Positions 18,327 to 27,581 are shown, numbered from the stretch's first letter. The stretch: DNA of 64,000 bases from Thermotogota bacterium (GCA_029551145.1 JAKPGA010000044.1:1-64000), one strand, 5' to 3'. Program-made: numbers and translations. The notes: generated by a model from the sequence alone, not told the origin.

Positions 18327-19272
18327 CCCTCACAAGAAGTCCAAGCACTCCAATTCCGATTTCATTACCTTTCACGGAGAATTTGGCACTCTGAACCTTA
18401 CCTTGGAATGATTCAAACTGGTTGAACACCTTGGTGTAAAACTCGCATAACGCTGGTGGATCGCACAGAACAAAGAAATTGGATACCTCCCGTATCGAGG
18501 TGCTGGATAGGACCGTACTCAGTAGAAATATTATCTCGCGTTCCACGGTGTACGGTAAGTCTGCCAAAAGCGAATTTGCCAGAGATGAAACATTTGCTGA
18601 ACCGAGTACATCTATTTTCTTGTGAATGTCTTCCTGGGTAATGCCGGTCTCTTCTACAAAGATATCTATCAATTCCCAAGTTGAGTAGGCGAAGGTCCTT
18701 ATTGCGATGGGAATCTTTGCGAGGAATATCACGACTGCACCGTATTCGGGTGTGAAGACCAGTAGAACAGATGTGGAAGGTGACTGCAAGTCCAGTATTT
18801 CAAGATATTTGAACAGATCAGGTAGGACAACATCCGGTTCCAAGAAGCCAGTTTGTGCGATCAAAGATACAGTCTCATTTATGTCCCTCTGGCGCGACAC
18901 GACAACGAGCATCTTGTTCAACGTGTTTCGGATCGATTCCACCACGATTTCGTTGGCTGGCAAGTTCAGAAGTCTTGAGACCTCAGTTCGTGCGTATTCG
19001 GCATCTTCCTGAGGTTTCAAACCTGGGGGAACATCGATCGTGTAATACAAAAGCCTCTCGTTGGGAAAGTTTACAGCAACTATGTCTTCAACATCTGGTT
19101 TGACCTTTCTGGCAAACTCTTGAAGTATTTCAGAAGAGTCTTGATCCTTTTTCAAATCAGTGTAATAACTTTGTATTAATTGGAGGATACCTCTTGACTT
19201 TCTCCCTCTTGCCAGCGATACATAATGATTTGTTATGTCTATCGCCGTTATCATTTTATGAAATATTTGCAT
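18286..19272 (-). CDS. pilM: Type IV pilus assembly protein PilM-like (actin-fold ATPase)
   Basis: A cytoplasmic actin-like protein that binds the N-terminal tail of PilN. It begins with an ATPase phosphate-1-like segment, ITAIDITNHYVSLARG, and is 328 residues long, close to family size. Divergence from classic PilM is high: the phosphate loops are not textbook. The call leans on order (pilM-N-O-P-Q) and on the start motif. ATG 19272 has GAGGTG upstream. A second Met seven residues on is the alternative start. Confidence 0.8.
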   Translation of the reverse strand: MQIFHKMITAIDITNHYVSLARGRKSRGILQLIQSYYTDLKKDQDSSEILQEFARKVKPDVEDIVAVNFPNERLLYYTIDVPPGLKPQEDAEYARTEVSRLLNLPANEIVVESIRNTLNKMLVVVSRQRDINETVSLIAQTGFLEPDVVLPDLFKYLEILDLQSPSTSVLLVFTPEYGAVVIFLAKIPIAIRTFAYSTWELIDIFVEETGITQEDIHKKIDVLGSANVSSLANSLLADLPYTVEREIIFLLSTVLSSTSIREVSNFFVLCDPPALCEFYTKVFNQFESFQGKVQSAKFSVKGNEIGIGVLGLLVRGGAEFGKNKLVQA

Positions 19273-19276
19273 TCGA

Positions 19277-19672
19277 TCACCTCTTTATGTTTATCTTTGT
19301 CACGACAGGTGGTAGTGTAATGGTCCAGCTATCTGTTTCGACAGTTCCTGCCCTCAAAACGCTGCTTGGCGAGATCAGTATAGCCATGTTATCCTTTCCC
19401 CTCACCCTTGCATTGTTGTTAGATTCTATCACAAGAGTTTTTGGTTGTTTTCCATTTCCTACAGGTACAGCCCTTATTCTCAAACCTTTCTCGTACTGTC
19501 CAACTGTTACCGTCCCAGGTATCTCATCGTTAACCCACTCAAGTGCCTTGAAAATCGCGCATTTGACGTAATATGGTTGAATCTGATCACTTATTTTGTC
19601 AATCCACGAGAAACTGTAAGTCATACACAAGACAAAACCAAGAGCTACCAAGATCTTGAAAAGTACTTCCAA
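19277..19672 (-). CDS. Small single-pass protein in pilus operon, pilin-like by topology
   Basis: A 131-residue protein, probably starting at TTG 19672, with one N-terminal membrane helix (about residues 5-25) and a small extracytoplasmic domain ending in a basic tail (KINIKR). I see no GFTLIE prepilin cleavage motif, so it is not a standard pilin. The position between pilC and pilM suggests a structural or minor-pilin-like role in the pilus machine. Function is otherwise unknown. Confidence 0.62.
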   Translation of the reverse strand: MEVLFKILVALGFVLCMTYSFSWIDKISDQIQPYYVKCAIFKALEWVNDEIPGTVTVGQYEKGLRIRAVPVGNGKQPKTLVIESNNNARVRGKDNMAILISPSSVLRAGTVETDSWTITLPPVVTKINIKR

Positions 19673-19684
19673 AGCCAGATGACT

Positions 19685-20878
19685 TCACCTTCCTATAGAC
19701 TGCTGCAACTGGAAGATTGTGCTGTACATCGTGAAAGCCATAAAGGCTATGAACCCGCCCACTCCTGCAATCAACATCGGTTCAATCAAAGATACCAACT
19801 TTTTCACACCTACTCTGACCTGATCTTCGTAGAAATCCGCAACCTTTGCCAGCACTTCCTCAAGTTTTCCTGTCTCTTCACCTGTACCAACGAGCTCGTA
19901 CACAATCTGCGGAAAGATTCCAGCTTCTATCATTGCTTGTCTCAGAGTCGCGCCCTCTTTTACCCTCTCACTCACTTGCTTGCTTTTCTTCATGATTCTT
20001 GGACTATTTGAAGCCGCAGCTGCCATTTCAACGGCCTTTGTCAGCAAGACACCGCTGCCGGTCAGCACAGAAAGAGTTCTGCAAAAGCGCTCGACACCCA
20101 TCATATTTCGCAACTTGGCGGCAGGGGGGAACAGATTCGCAAAGATGTCTTTCACATAGCCCGAGAATCTGGTTCTCATGAAGATTACAAAACCCACAAC
20201 AACAAATACGATTGTGATTATTGAGCCAAGCCAGTGGGTACTCAAAAATCTGTTCACATTCATGAGAAAGCTTATAATGCCAGAAGTTGGTATGCTCCCA
20301 AAAGCACTGATCAACCTCGGTAATATGTAAAAAGATATTATGAATATCACGCCTATCGCGAACACCAAGACAAATATTGGGTAAGCCATCGCCGATTTGA
20401 CTTCGTCCTGCAAACGTTTGGAAGATTCGTAAAAATCGGCAGCCTTTTCGAGAGATTTATCCAGGACACCGCCCTCTTCACCGGCTGAAACCAAGTTTAT
20501 GAATATCGAGTCAAAGACCTTCTCATTTCTCAAGGCTTCGGAAAAAGTGGAACCAGTTTCCAGTGAAATAACAAGATGTGTGATGATCTTGCGAAATTTG
20601 CTTGAGAAAACGACCTGATTCGACAGTATTGCCAAGGCATCTTTGATCCTCACGCCTGCGCCAACCATCGTCGAGAGTTGCCTTGAGAAAATCACCAACT
20701 CGGCAAGCGAGATGCCAAAGAAAACGTGTTCTTTTCTACTGCTTACCTGCTCAACGCTGAGAACGGCATACTGTCTTTTCTTCAAAAGATCTATGATCTG
20801 TGATTCGTTGTCACCTTCTAAGGTACCCTTTACCCTTTTGCCAGTTTTGTCGACAGCGACATATTTGTAGTAAGCCAC
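19685..20878 (-). CDS. pilC: Type IV pilus / type II secretion inner-membrane platform protein PilC/GspF
   Basis: The integral membrane platform on which pilins are polymerised. The 397-residue protein shows both repeated T2SSF domains: the first with FSRQLSTMVGAGVRIKDAL, the second with FCRTLSVLTGSGVLLTKAVEMAA, each followed by a conserved SAGEEGG or TGEETGKLEEVL block, and three membrane helices. An N-terminal cytoplasmic YKYVAVDKTGKRVKG module is typical. The start is the GTG at 20878; the GTG at 20884 abuts the AGGTGA site. It is the first gene of the operon. No pilB or pilT motor ATPase is in the window. Confidence 0.95.
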   Translation of the reverse strand: MAYYKYVAVDKTGKRVKGTLEGDNESQIIDLLKKRQYAVLSVEQVSSRKEHVFFGISLAELVIFSRQLSTMVGAGVRIKDALAILSNQVVFSSKFRKIITHLVISLETGSTFSEALRNEKVFDSIFINLVSAGEEGGVLDKSLEKAADFYESSKRLQDEVKSAMAYPIFVLVFAIGVIFIISFYILPRLISAFGSIPTSGIISFLMNVNRFLSTHWLGSIITIVFVVVGFVIFMRTRFSGYVKDIFANLFPPAAKLRNMMGVERFCRTLSVLTGSGVLLTKAVEMAAAASNSPRIMKKSKQVSERVKEGATLRQAMIEAGIFPQIVYELVGTGEETGKLEEVLAKVADFYEDQVRVGVKKLVSLIEPMLIAGVGGFIAFMAFTMYSTIFQLQQSIGR

Positions 20879-20901
20879 AGCCACTCACCTTCTTGTCATA
20901 G

Positions 20902-20910
20902 AGTATACCA
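20902..20910 (-). promoter_or_regulatory. Extended -10 promoter for the pilus operon
   Basis: Reading leftward, TGG-TATACT lies about 20 bases before the pilC start. The TGG just before the hexamer makes it an extended -10; no good -35 is at the usual distance. The same GTGGTATACTC string precedes mscL. Confidence 0.45.
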
Positions 20911-21289
20911 CTTTGTAAAACTTAAAACTCATTACAACAACGGCGTGTCAAATATCTAAGAGGAAGGTTTCTATCTTCGGGCTATTTCTATTATATTTCA
21001 TATCAGCCACTTTGTATAATTTTTGTGCCTCGATTTTTCTTGCCGTACAAGTAAGAACATGCAAACTAATTCACCTGGTCTTTTTGATCGTCCAAAAAAT
21101 ATGGCTTTTTGTCCTCTGGCAGGTATATAGGTTACAAAACGTTGGTATCGTTACACATAAAACATGTAATTGTAATGCAAATAGCGATAAGGTTGCATAC
21201 ACGAAACATTGAGCGGATAAAATTCTTTTGCGGATGGTAGAATAGAATGAACAAAGAAAAAATTATTTTTAAACGGGGAGGTGTATTGA
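20911..21289 (+). other. Intergenic region between divergent pilus and Tct operons
   Basis: About 380 bases without a credible gene. It is AT-rich and has stop codons in all frames. The right end holds the tctC ribosome site (GGGGAGGTG, 21275-21283) and two overlapping TAGAAT-like hexamers near 21239-21250 that may be part of a promoter, though no -35 at normal spacing stands out. The middle may hold regulatory sites; I see no clear palindrome or riboswitch. Confidence 0.5.
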
Positions 21290-22258
21290 ATGAAAAACAA
21301 GGTTATTGCGACGGCTCTATTACTCACACTGATTTTTCCGTTCATGGCGTTGGCTGCTGATTTTCCAACAAAACCTGTTCAGATCATTGTCCCATGGTCT
21401 GCTGGCGGAGCAACAGATTTGATCTTCAGAGCAATTGCTTCGGTATTCCCGAAATACGCAAACGGTCAACCTCTCGTGATCAACAACATACCGGGTGCAG
21501 GTGCTGTTACAGGGGTTACGGAGTTTCTCAAAGCAAAGCCAGATGGCTATACTCTTATCTCGCTGGCAACTCCCATCATAACGAAGATTCACTGGAGCGA
21601 AGTCAAGTTTACCGTGGATGACTTTCTGCCGATCATAAACATCGTCAACGATCCCAGTTACATCTTGGTGAGATCGAATTCACCCTATAAGACGCTGAAC
21701 GATCTAATCGAGGCTGCTCGAAAAAATCCCGAGACGATCACAATGGGCAATGGTGGTGCTGGTGGAGGCAATCACCTTGTTGCGGTGGCGTTTGAGGAGT
21801 TTGTTGGTGTGAAGTTTGTACATGTACCTTACAACGGCGGTGGACCGGCGATCACAGCGCTCCTTGGAGGTGTTGTTGACTCGGTTATGGCAGCCGCTCC
21901 TGAAGGAGTTTCAAATGTTCAAAATGGTGATCTGAGAGTACTCGCGGTCATGGGACCATCGAGACTGAGTATCTTCCCAGACGCACCTACGGCATTGGAA
22001 TACGGTTATGATTTCAGGCTTGGTATGTGGCGAGGAGTAGCAGCACCGAAAGGAACACCATTGGAAACTGTGAAGGCTCTTCACGATATTTTCTACAAAT
22101 GCATGAATGATCCAGAGTTCCTTGCGAAGGCCAAAGAGCTTGGTAGTGTCTTGAGCTACATGGATTCAGCGTCTTTCCAAAGTTTTGTCAGACAGCAAAA
22201 CCAATTCTGGGAGAACTTGATGAAATCGAAAAAGCTCGGCGAGAAATACGGACAATAA
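21290..22258 (+). CDS. tctC: Tripartite tricarboxylate transporter substrate-binding protein (TctC/Bug family)
   Basis: An extracytoplasmic binding protein for carboxylated solutes. It has a signal peptide (residues 1-22, ending ALAADF), then the Bug-family start FPTKPVQIIVPWSAGGATD, the GAGAVTG loop and the GGAGGGNHL ligand loop. Length is 322 residues. It is the first gene of a rightward cluster and is followed by a strong hairpin before tctB, as expected where the binding protein is needed in excess. The ligand is unknown; Bug proteins bind citrate, dicarboxylates, amino acids and aromatic acids. Confidence 0.95.
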   Translation: MKNKVIATALLLTLIFPFMALAADFPTKPVQIIVPWSAGGATDLIFRAIASVFPKYANGQPLVINNIPGAGAVTGVTEFLKAKPDGYTLISLATPIITKIHWSEVKFTVDDFLPIINIVNDPSYILVRSNSPYKTLNDLIEAARKNPETITMGNGGAGGGNHLVAVAFEEFVGVKFVHVPYNGGGPAITALLGGVVDSVMAAAPEGVSNVQNGDLRVLAVMGPSRLSIFPDAPTALEYGYDFRLGMWRGVAAPKGTPLETVKALHDIFYKCMNDPEFLAKAKELGSVLSYMDSASFQSFVRQQNQFWENLMKSKKLGEKYGQ

Positions 22259-22270
22259 ACGTTCAGTCTT

Positions 22271-22296
22271 CCTCCGCCCTGTAAAAGGGGCGGAGG
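22271..22296 (+). promoter_or_regulatory. Stable intercistronic hairpin after tctC
   Basis: CCTCCGCCC at 22271-22279 pairs with GGGCGGAGG at 22288-22296 (nine G+C-rich pairs, seven- to eight-base loop). No T-run follows, so it is more likely an mRNA-stabilising or processing element than a full terminator. It separates the binding protein gene from tctB. Confidence 0.7.
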
Positions 22297-22312
22297 ATTA
22301 TGGAGGAGAAAG

Positions 22313-22762
22313 ATGAAGGTCAAAAGATCGGATCTTTTTTCTGGTCTGCTGATAATAGTTTTAGGATTTGTTTTTTTTGCAAGTACCCTTAAGATAAAAC
22401 CAGCTAAGTTAGGCCTTAGTCCTGCGGATTTTCCAAGGCTTGTCACAATAGCAATGATGATTTGTGGAGCTGGACTTGTCCTGAAAAGTCTCTTATCAAA
22501 AATGGAGACCTCCAAGAGACAGATTGATCTTCACTTCATCAGAAATTTTCTTGGACTTGTTGGTATTTTCATCGCATATATAGGACTTCTGGACAAGATT
22601 GGTTTTTTGTATTTAACACCGTTTTTTGTCTTCGGATCGGCATATATCTTTGGGTTGAGAAAATTCTATTTGAATATTCTGCTCAGTCTTGGCACGACGA
22701 TTGCTGTCTATTATATCTTCTCAAAGATCTTTTTTGTTCCTCTGCCTCATTTTTCTCTTTGA
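22313..22762 (+). CDS. tctB: Tripartite tricarboxylate transporter small membrane subunit TctB
   Basis: A 149-residue membrane protein with four predicted helices, the size and topology of TctB, lying between tctC and tctA as in all Tct operons. The start MKVKRSDLFSGLLIIVLGF matches the family's basic lead and first helix. ATG 22313 has GGAGGAG upstream. The gene ends 12 bases before the tctA ATG. TctB is needed for transport, but its exact role is unclear. Confidence 0.9.
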   Translation: MKVKRSDLFSGLLIIVLGFVFFASTLKIKPAKLGLSPADFPRLVTIAMMICGAGLVLKSLLSKMETSKRQIDLHFIRNFLGLVGIFIAYIGLLDKIGFLYLTPFFVFGSAYIFGLRKFYLNILLSLGTTIAVYYIFSKIFFVPLPHFSL

Positions 22763-22774
22763 GGGGTGCATAGG

Positions 22775-24271
22775 ATGTTGAATTACTGGGTTGAAGGAAT
22801 AAAGGTAGCCATGCAACCATCGAATTTCATGTTGATACTCTTAGGGGTTGTAGGTGGGATCGTAGTAGGTGCCTTGCCTGGTGTGACTTCTTCGATGGGC
22901 ATAATTCTTCTTTTGCCTTTTACATATTATCTTCCGCCGAAGGTTGGTCTTCTGATGCTTGTTGGTATGTACTGTGCTTCGATGTTTGGTGGTTCGATAT
23001 CGGCCATCTTGCTCCGTACACCTGGGACACCTTCCGCAGCTGCAACGGCGCTGGATGGTTTTCCACTGGCACAACAAGGTAAGGCAGGGAAGGCTTTGAG
23101 TGCCGCTTTGATAGGTTCTTTCATGGGTGGAATTGCAAGCGGCGTATGTATGGTTTTCTTAGCTCCATTCCTTGCGAAGTTGGCTCTGAAATTTGGACCA
23201 GCTGAGTATTTCTCACTTGCTGTTTTTGGGTTGACTATCATAGCGAGTGTCTCCGGCAGAAGTCTTTTGAAAGGAGCCATTTCTGGCTTGATAGGATTGT
23301 TACTTGCGATGATTGGTATTGACAATATAAGGGGTACAGAGCGTTTGACTCTTAAAATCCCACAACTTGAAAATGGGTTCGAATTCTTGCCGGTCCTCAT
23401 AGGGGTTTTTGCTGTCTCGGAAGTAATACAGAGACTCGAGAAAAAGCACCAAGTTGAACAAGTCACGAGAAATGTCTCGGGAATATGGCTGAGTTGGAGT
23501 GAATTTCGTTCGATTTTGATCCCGATCGCTTTTGGGATTGTCATAGGTACGATAATAGGTGTCATACCAGGTACTGGAGGAACGATTGCAACATTTCTCG
23601 CTTATAACGAGTTACGAAGGTGGTCGAGAAACAAAGAGAAATTCGGTCAAGGCGCACTTGAAGGTGTTGCGGTGTGCGAAACCGCTAACAATGCGGTAAC
23701 AGGTGGTGCTATGGTGCCTATGTTGGCTCTGAGCATACCTGGAGACGCAGTCACAGCGGTGATGCTTGGAGCACTTGTGCTGATAGGAGTTCGGCCAGGA
23801 CCCATGATGTTTGCACACAACCCAGACATGATCTACACGCTTTTTGCAGGTTGGTTCATCGTTCAATTTCTGATGTTGATAGTTGGATTTGCCTCTATCG
23901 TCGTCGCACCGAATATCTTGAAGATTCGTGATCGGGTGCTCATGCCGATCGTGCTTGTCCTATGTGTGGTTGGTTCATTCTCTTTGAGAAACAGTATCCA
24001 TGACGTTGCAATTGCGCTTATATTCGGAGTCATCGGCTATCTAATGCGAAAGGGTGATTTCCCACTGCCACCTCTCGTCCTTGGAATGATCCTCGGTCCT
24101 GAGGCTGAACAAAACCTGAACAGGGTTCTGTTAGTCTCGAAGAATGACTGGACAATCATATTTAAACGGCCAATATCTCTTACTCTTTTGATACTCGCGA
24201 TGCTGTCAGTAACTCTCAGCTTATTGAGTTCTTACAGATCCTCTAAGAAAAAGGAGGCTACTGGCACATGA
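22775..24271 (+). CDS. tctA: Tripartite tricarboxylate transporter large permease TctA
   Basis: The ion-coupled permease of the Tct system, 498 residues with about 12 membrane helices. The conserved GALPGVTSSMG motif near residue 35 and its internal repeat GVIPGTGGTIATF near residue 265 are the family signatures, reflecting the two-fold repeat of the fold. Start ATG 22775 follows GAGGGG; a GTG nine bases earlier lies within the ribosome site. The stop overlaps the next start (ATGA), so expression is coupled to the creatinase-fold protein. Confidence 0.95.
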   Translation: MLNYWVEGIKVAMQPSNFMLILLGVVGGIVVGALPGVTSSMGIILLLPFTYYLPPKVGLLMLVGMYCASMFGGSISAILLRTPGTPSAAATALDGFPLAQQGKAGKALSAALIGSFMGGIASGVCMVFLAPFLAKLALKFGPAEYFSLAVFGLTIIASVSGRSLLKGAISGLIGLLLAMIGIDNIRGTERLTLKIPQLENGFEFLPVLIGVFAVSEVIQRLEKKHQVEQVTRNVSGIWLSWSEFRSILIPIAFGIVIGTIIGVIPGTGGTIATFLAYNELRRWSRNKEKFGQGALEGVAVCETANNAVTGGAMVPMLALSIPGDAVTAVMLGALVLIGVRPGPMMFAHNPDMIYTLFAGWFIVQFLMLIVGFASIVVAPNILKIRDRVLMPIVLVLCVVGSFSLRNSIHDVAIALIFGVIGYLMRKGDFPLPPLVLGMILGPEAEQNLNRVLLVSKNDWTIIFKRPISLTLLILAMLSVTLSLLSSYRSSKKKEATGT

Positions 24272-25365
24272 ATCGGTTAGAAGAAGTGAATGTAAAACTC
24301 GAGAGAGTGAGAACACTTTTGGATCAGAAAAATCTTTCCGCTGTTCTTTTCAAGAAGCAACCGAATTTCTCTTGGATAACTGCGGGTGGCTTGAATATGG
24401 TTGGTATCGCTACGGAGATGGGTGTCACATCTGTTTTAATAACTAAGGACAAATGCTATGTGATTGCAAACCGCATTGAATCACCGAGAATGAGAGATGA
24501 AGAGATAGATGGACTTGGATTTGAATTGATTGAGTACGAATGGTTTGAAAACAAGGAGTTGGAGATAGCAAAGAATATAGCAACTGGTGAAATTGGTTCC
24601 GATACACCAATCGCGGGGTTGCATTGCATAGAAGCTGATTTGAACAGGTTGAGATATGAGTTAACTGATTCTGAGATCGAAAGGTATCTGTATCTTGGAG
24701 AAAAACTTTCAAAGTCTCTTGAGAGCGTTTTGCTGTTCACCAGACCGGGTGATTCAGAAGCGGAAATTGCCGGAAGAATCAGTTCAGAACTGTGGAAATA
24801 CAGAATAGACCCAACGGGTTTCATGGTTGCAGCAGACGAAAGGGCAAGACTGTACCGACATCCGATTCCAACGATGAGAAAGGTCGAGAAATCCGTCATG
24901 GTTTCTGTCAATGCTCGGTACAAAGGCTTGATAACTACTGTTACTCGTATGGTGTATTTTGGAAAGGTACCGCAGAATCTTCTTTCTCAATACAGACAAA
25001 ATGTGGAAATTGAATGTGTGATGATTGAGAAGACAAAGATAGGTGAGAAGATGAATCTTCCTGTTCTTGCTGCAGTCGAGACATATAGGAAACTTGGCTA
25101 TCCTGCCGAGTGGAAACTTCACCACCAAGGTGGGGCTATGGGATACTACGCACGCGATATAAGGGTTACCCCAACTTGTGAAGAAATCGTAAGGAGAAAC
25201 CAGGCGTTTTGTTGGAATCCAACTATCAGTGGTACCAAATCAGAGGATGGTTTCATAGTCACCGACTCTGGACCTGTCATGATAACAAAACCATTTGTAT
25301 TTCCAAAAATTGAAGTTGAGATCAACGGCGTGAAATTCACTCGGCCGGACATACTCGTCTTGTAG
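24268..25365 (+). CDS. Creatinase/Xaa-Pro peptidase fold (M24) protein lacking most metal ligands
   Basis: A 365-residue protein with an N-terminal creatinase-like domain (to about residue 135) and a C-terminal pita-bread domain. The fold is clear from RHPIPT (H198), the VSVNARYKGL strand, TRMVYFGK and HHQGGAMG. In true metallopeptidases five residues bind two metals. Here the first Asp is N215, the second is T224 and the first Glu is N317; a His (285/286) and E326 remain. This pattern resembles metal-free creatinase more than an aminopeptidase. It is coupled to tctA by a four-base overlap, so it probably acts on the imported compound. Its reaction is not known. Confidence 0.85.
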   Translation: MNRLEEVNVKLERVRTLLDQKNLSAVLFKKQPNFSWITAGGLNMVGIATEMGVTSVLITKDKCYVIANRIESPRMRDEEIDGLGFELIEYEWFENKELEIAKNIATGEIGSDTPIAGLHCIEADLNRLRYELTDSEIERYLYLGEKLSKSLESVLLFTRPGDSEAEIAGRISSELWKYRIDPTGFMVAADERARLYRHPIPTMRKVEKSVMVSVNARYKGLITTVTRMVYFGKVPQNLLSQYRQNVEIECVMIEKTKIGEKMNLPVLAAVETYRKLGYPAEWKLHHQGGAMGYYARDIRVTPTCEEIVRRNQAFCWNPTISGTKSEDGFIVTDSGPVMITKPFVFPKIEVEINGVKFTRPDILVL

Positions 25366-25376
25366 GAGGTATCAGC

Positions 25377-26558
25377 GTGAAAAAGGTTCGCGTTGGAATG
25401 GTGGGAGCTGGTTTCATTGCAAAAATTCACATGGCAGCCTTCAAAGAAAATTACCCATATGTTGAAGTAATAGGTGTTTGTGCTTCAAGAAGAGAAAATG
25501 CAGAGAGATTTGCTTTGGCACACGGTGTTCCAATGGTGTTTGACGATTTCGAGCAATTGTGTGCAAGTGATGAGGTAGATGTCGTCGATATATGTACACC
25601 TACAAATCTACATGATGCAGTGATTCTGTGTGCGTGCGAAAACAAAAAGCATGTGATATGCGAAAAACCTTTGCTTGGTTATTATGGAGAAGATCATCGA
25701 CAGATACAGAGGGTGGGGGTTGAAGTACCTAAATCAGAGATGTACAGGAAGGTCATTGAGAAAGTGGGGGTGCTTGAAGAAAGAATCAAGAATTCCGGCA
25801 TCAAGTTCATGTATGCAGAGAACTGGGTTTATGCACCAGCTGTGGAAAAAATGAAGAAAATGCTCAAAGCATCGGAAGGGGTGGTTTTTGAGCTGAGAGC
25901 TGAGTGCAGTCATTCGGGTTCGCAAGCATCCTATTCGAGAAAGTGGAGAACATCTGGTGGAGGAAGTCTGATGCGCTTGGGGTCTCACCCAATAGCTGCT
26001 GTATTGCACATGAAACACTATGAAGGGCTCCTGCGCTATGGTAGGCCGATAAAACCCGTTGCTGTCATAGGTGAGATAGCCTCTCTCACAAAAATGGAGG
26101 CTTTGAAAGATCGTATCTGTTGTGTGGCAACTGGCTGGGATGATGTTGAAGATTGGTCGATCGCAATTATCGATTTTGAAGATGGATCGAAGGCAACGGT
26201 TTTTTCGACCGATCTGAGCCTTGGCGGTGTGAAAAACAAAATGGAGATGTACCTATCAAATGGCATGGTAGTCGCCAACATGACTCCAAATGATTCGATG
26301 ATTGCCTTTGCACCAAATGAGAGCACCTGGAAGGACGAGTACATCTGCGAGAAGCTGGAAACCAAAGCGGGTTATAGCTTTCCATCGGCAGACGAGTTCT
26401 GGACCAGAGGTTATCCACAGGAAATGAAGGATTTTGCTTTATCAGTAATTGAAGGTAGGGAACCTGTGTCCAACTTTGATCTTGCAAAGCAAACTGTTCT
26501 TGTGATCTACGCCGCTTATGTCTCTGCTGAGCTTCAAAAGAAAGTGAAAGTTGAATAA
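25377..26558 (+). CDS. Gfo/Idh/MocA family oxidoreductase
   Basis: An NAD(P)-dependent oxidoreductase of 393 residues. The N-terminal Rossmann fold shows VGMVGAGFIAKIHM, then VDVVDICTPTNLH and the catalytic Lys in HVICEKPL. The second domain includes GGGSLMRLGSHPI, carrying the conserved active-site His. Most members oxidise sugars, inositols or sugar acids. It starts at GTG 25377 after AGGAGGT, 11 bases past the M24-like gene. An insertion of about 45 residues follows the EKPL motif. Operon context points to a hydroxylated acid or sugar-acid substrate. Confidence 0.9.
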   Translation: MKKVRVGMVGAGFIAKIHMAAFKENYPYVEVIGVCASRRENAERFALAHGVPMVFDDFEQLCASDEVDVVDICTPTNLHDAVILCACENKKHVICEKPLLGYYGEDHRQIQRVGVEVPKSEMYRKVIEKVGVLEERIKNSGIKFMYAENWVYAPAVEKMKKMLKASEGVVFELRAECSHSGSQASYSRKWRTSGGGSLMRLGSHPIAAVLHMKHYEGLLRYGRPIKPVAVIGEIASLTKMEALKDRICCVATGWDDVEDWSIAIIDFEDGSKATVFSTDLSLGGVKNKMEMYLSNGMVVANMTPNDSMIAFAPNESTWKDEYICEKLETKAGYSFPSADEFWTRGYPQEMKDFALSVIEGREPVSNFDLAKQTVLVIYAAYVSAELQKKVKVE

Positions 26559-26578
26559 CCCACAAAAACGTGTGTGGG
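26559..26578 (+). promoter_or_regulatory. Weak intercistronic hairpin before dctP-like gene
   Basis: CCCACA (26559-26564) can pair with TGTGGG (26573-26578) over an eight-base loop, directly after the oxidoreductase stop. There is no T-run. It may modulate readthrough into the binding-protein gene; support is modest. Confidence 0.35.
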
Positions 26579-26618
26579 GTGTATCTCGGGGGAATCCTTT
26601 GGGTAGGAGGGATCACAG

Positions 26619-27581
26619 ATGAAAAGGTGCATCTTTGTTCTGGTACTGCTCTTTTCGGTGGTTGTTTTCAGTGCGCAGATCACACTCAAGGCAGCTACAC
26701 CGTTTCAAAAAGGACATGTCCTGGCTGATGCCATGGAACTGTTCAAGAACAAGATCGAGGTTCAGACCAATGGACGAATCGCTGTAGAATTGATCATAGG
26801 TCAAGCTTCAGAAGAAGATGTGAACAACCAATGTGCTCAAGGTGTTGTTGATTTACAGTTTACCGGTGGACGGCCCGTTGAAGTATTTGCACCCCAGTAT
26901 TTCTTCGTCAACGCACCCTTTATCATCAAGGACTATGAGCATTTCCTCAGAGTCTGGAACGGTCCACTTGGGGAAAAGGCAAAGGCTCAAGTCGCAGAAA
27001 AGGGTAACATGATATGCCTTGGAACTGTATACCGTGGTTACAGGCAATTCACATCAAACAAACCGATCTACGGTGTGCAGGATTTGAAGGATGTTAAACT
27101 CAGACTCCCTGTCGTACCGACTTGGGTGAAGATATGGGAAGCGATTGGAGCAAAACCTGTTACGGTGCCTCTGACAGAACTGTACCAGGCGCTCAAAGAA
27201 GGCAGAGCTGAGGCATCCGAAGGAGATCTCACCCAAATTTCTTCCTTCAAACTCTACGAGGTCCAGTCATATCTCACTCTGACAAACCATTTGTGTGGTG
27301 TAGGTTGGGTTACTATGAACAAAACAACGTACGAGAAGCTGTCCAAGGACGATCAACAGCTCGTTAAAACGATAATGGACGAAGTTTGTTCGTGGGCGAC
27401 ACAGAAGATAAGAGATAATGAAAGCAATATCATAGCTGAACTCGAGAAAAACGGTATGAAGGTCATCGTGTTAGACTCTGCTGTACTGCAACAAATTAGA
27501 GAGATGGCAAAGCCCGCTATCGAGGAACTCTTCAAGACCACTTGGCCTGTCACAACCTGGGCTGAGGTCCTTGCACAGTGA
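26619..27581 (+). CDS. TRAP transporter substrate-binding protein (DctP family)
   Basis: A periplasmic-type binding protein of 320 residues with a cleavable signal (to about VVFSAQ), then the DctP pattern ITLKAATPFQKGHVLADAM, a central GLYRGYR-like GTVYRGYRQFTS segment and the KLRLPVVPTWVKIWEAIGAKPVTVPLTELYQAL block holding the conserved carboxylate-binding Arg. The TRAP membrane proteins DctQ and DctM are not in the window, so this gene either works with unlinked permeases or has been adopted by the local Tct system. It follows GTAGGAGG and is closed by a strong hairpin. Confidence 0.93.
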   Translation: MKRCIFVLVLLFSVVVFSAQITLKAATPFQKGHVLADAMELFKNKIEVQTNGRIAVELIIGQASEEDVNNQCAQGVVDLQFTGGRPVEVFAPQYFFVNAPFIIKDYEHFLRVWNGPLGEKAKAQVAEKGNMICLGTVYRGYRQFTSNKPIYGVQDLKDVKLRLPVVPTWVKIWEAIGAKPVTVPLTELYQALKEGRAEASEGDLTQISSFKLYEVQSYLTLTNHLCGVGWVTMNKTTYEKLSKDDQQLVKTIMDEVCSWATQKIRDNESNIIAELEKNGMKVIVLDSAVLQQIREMAKPAIEELFKTTWPVTTWAEVLAQ

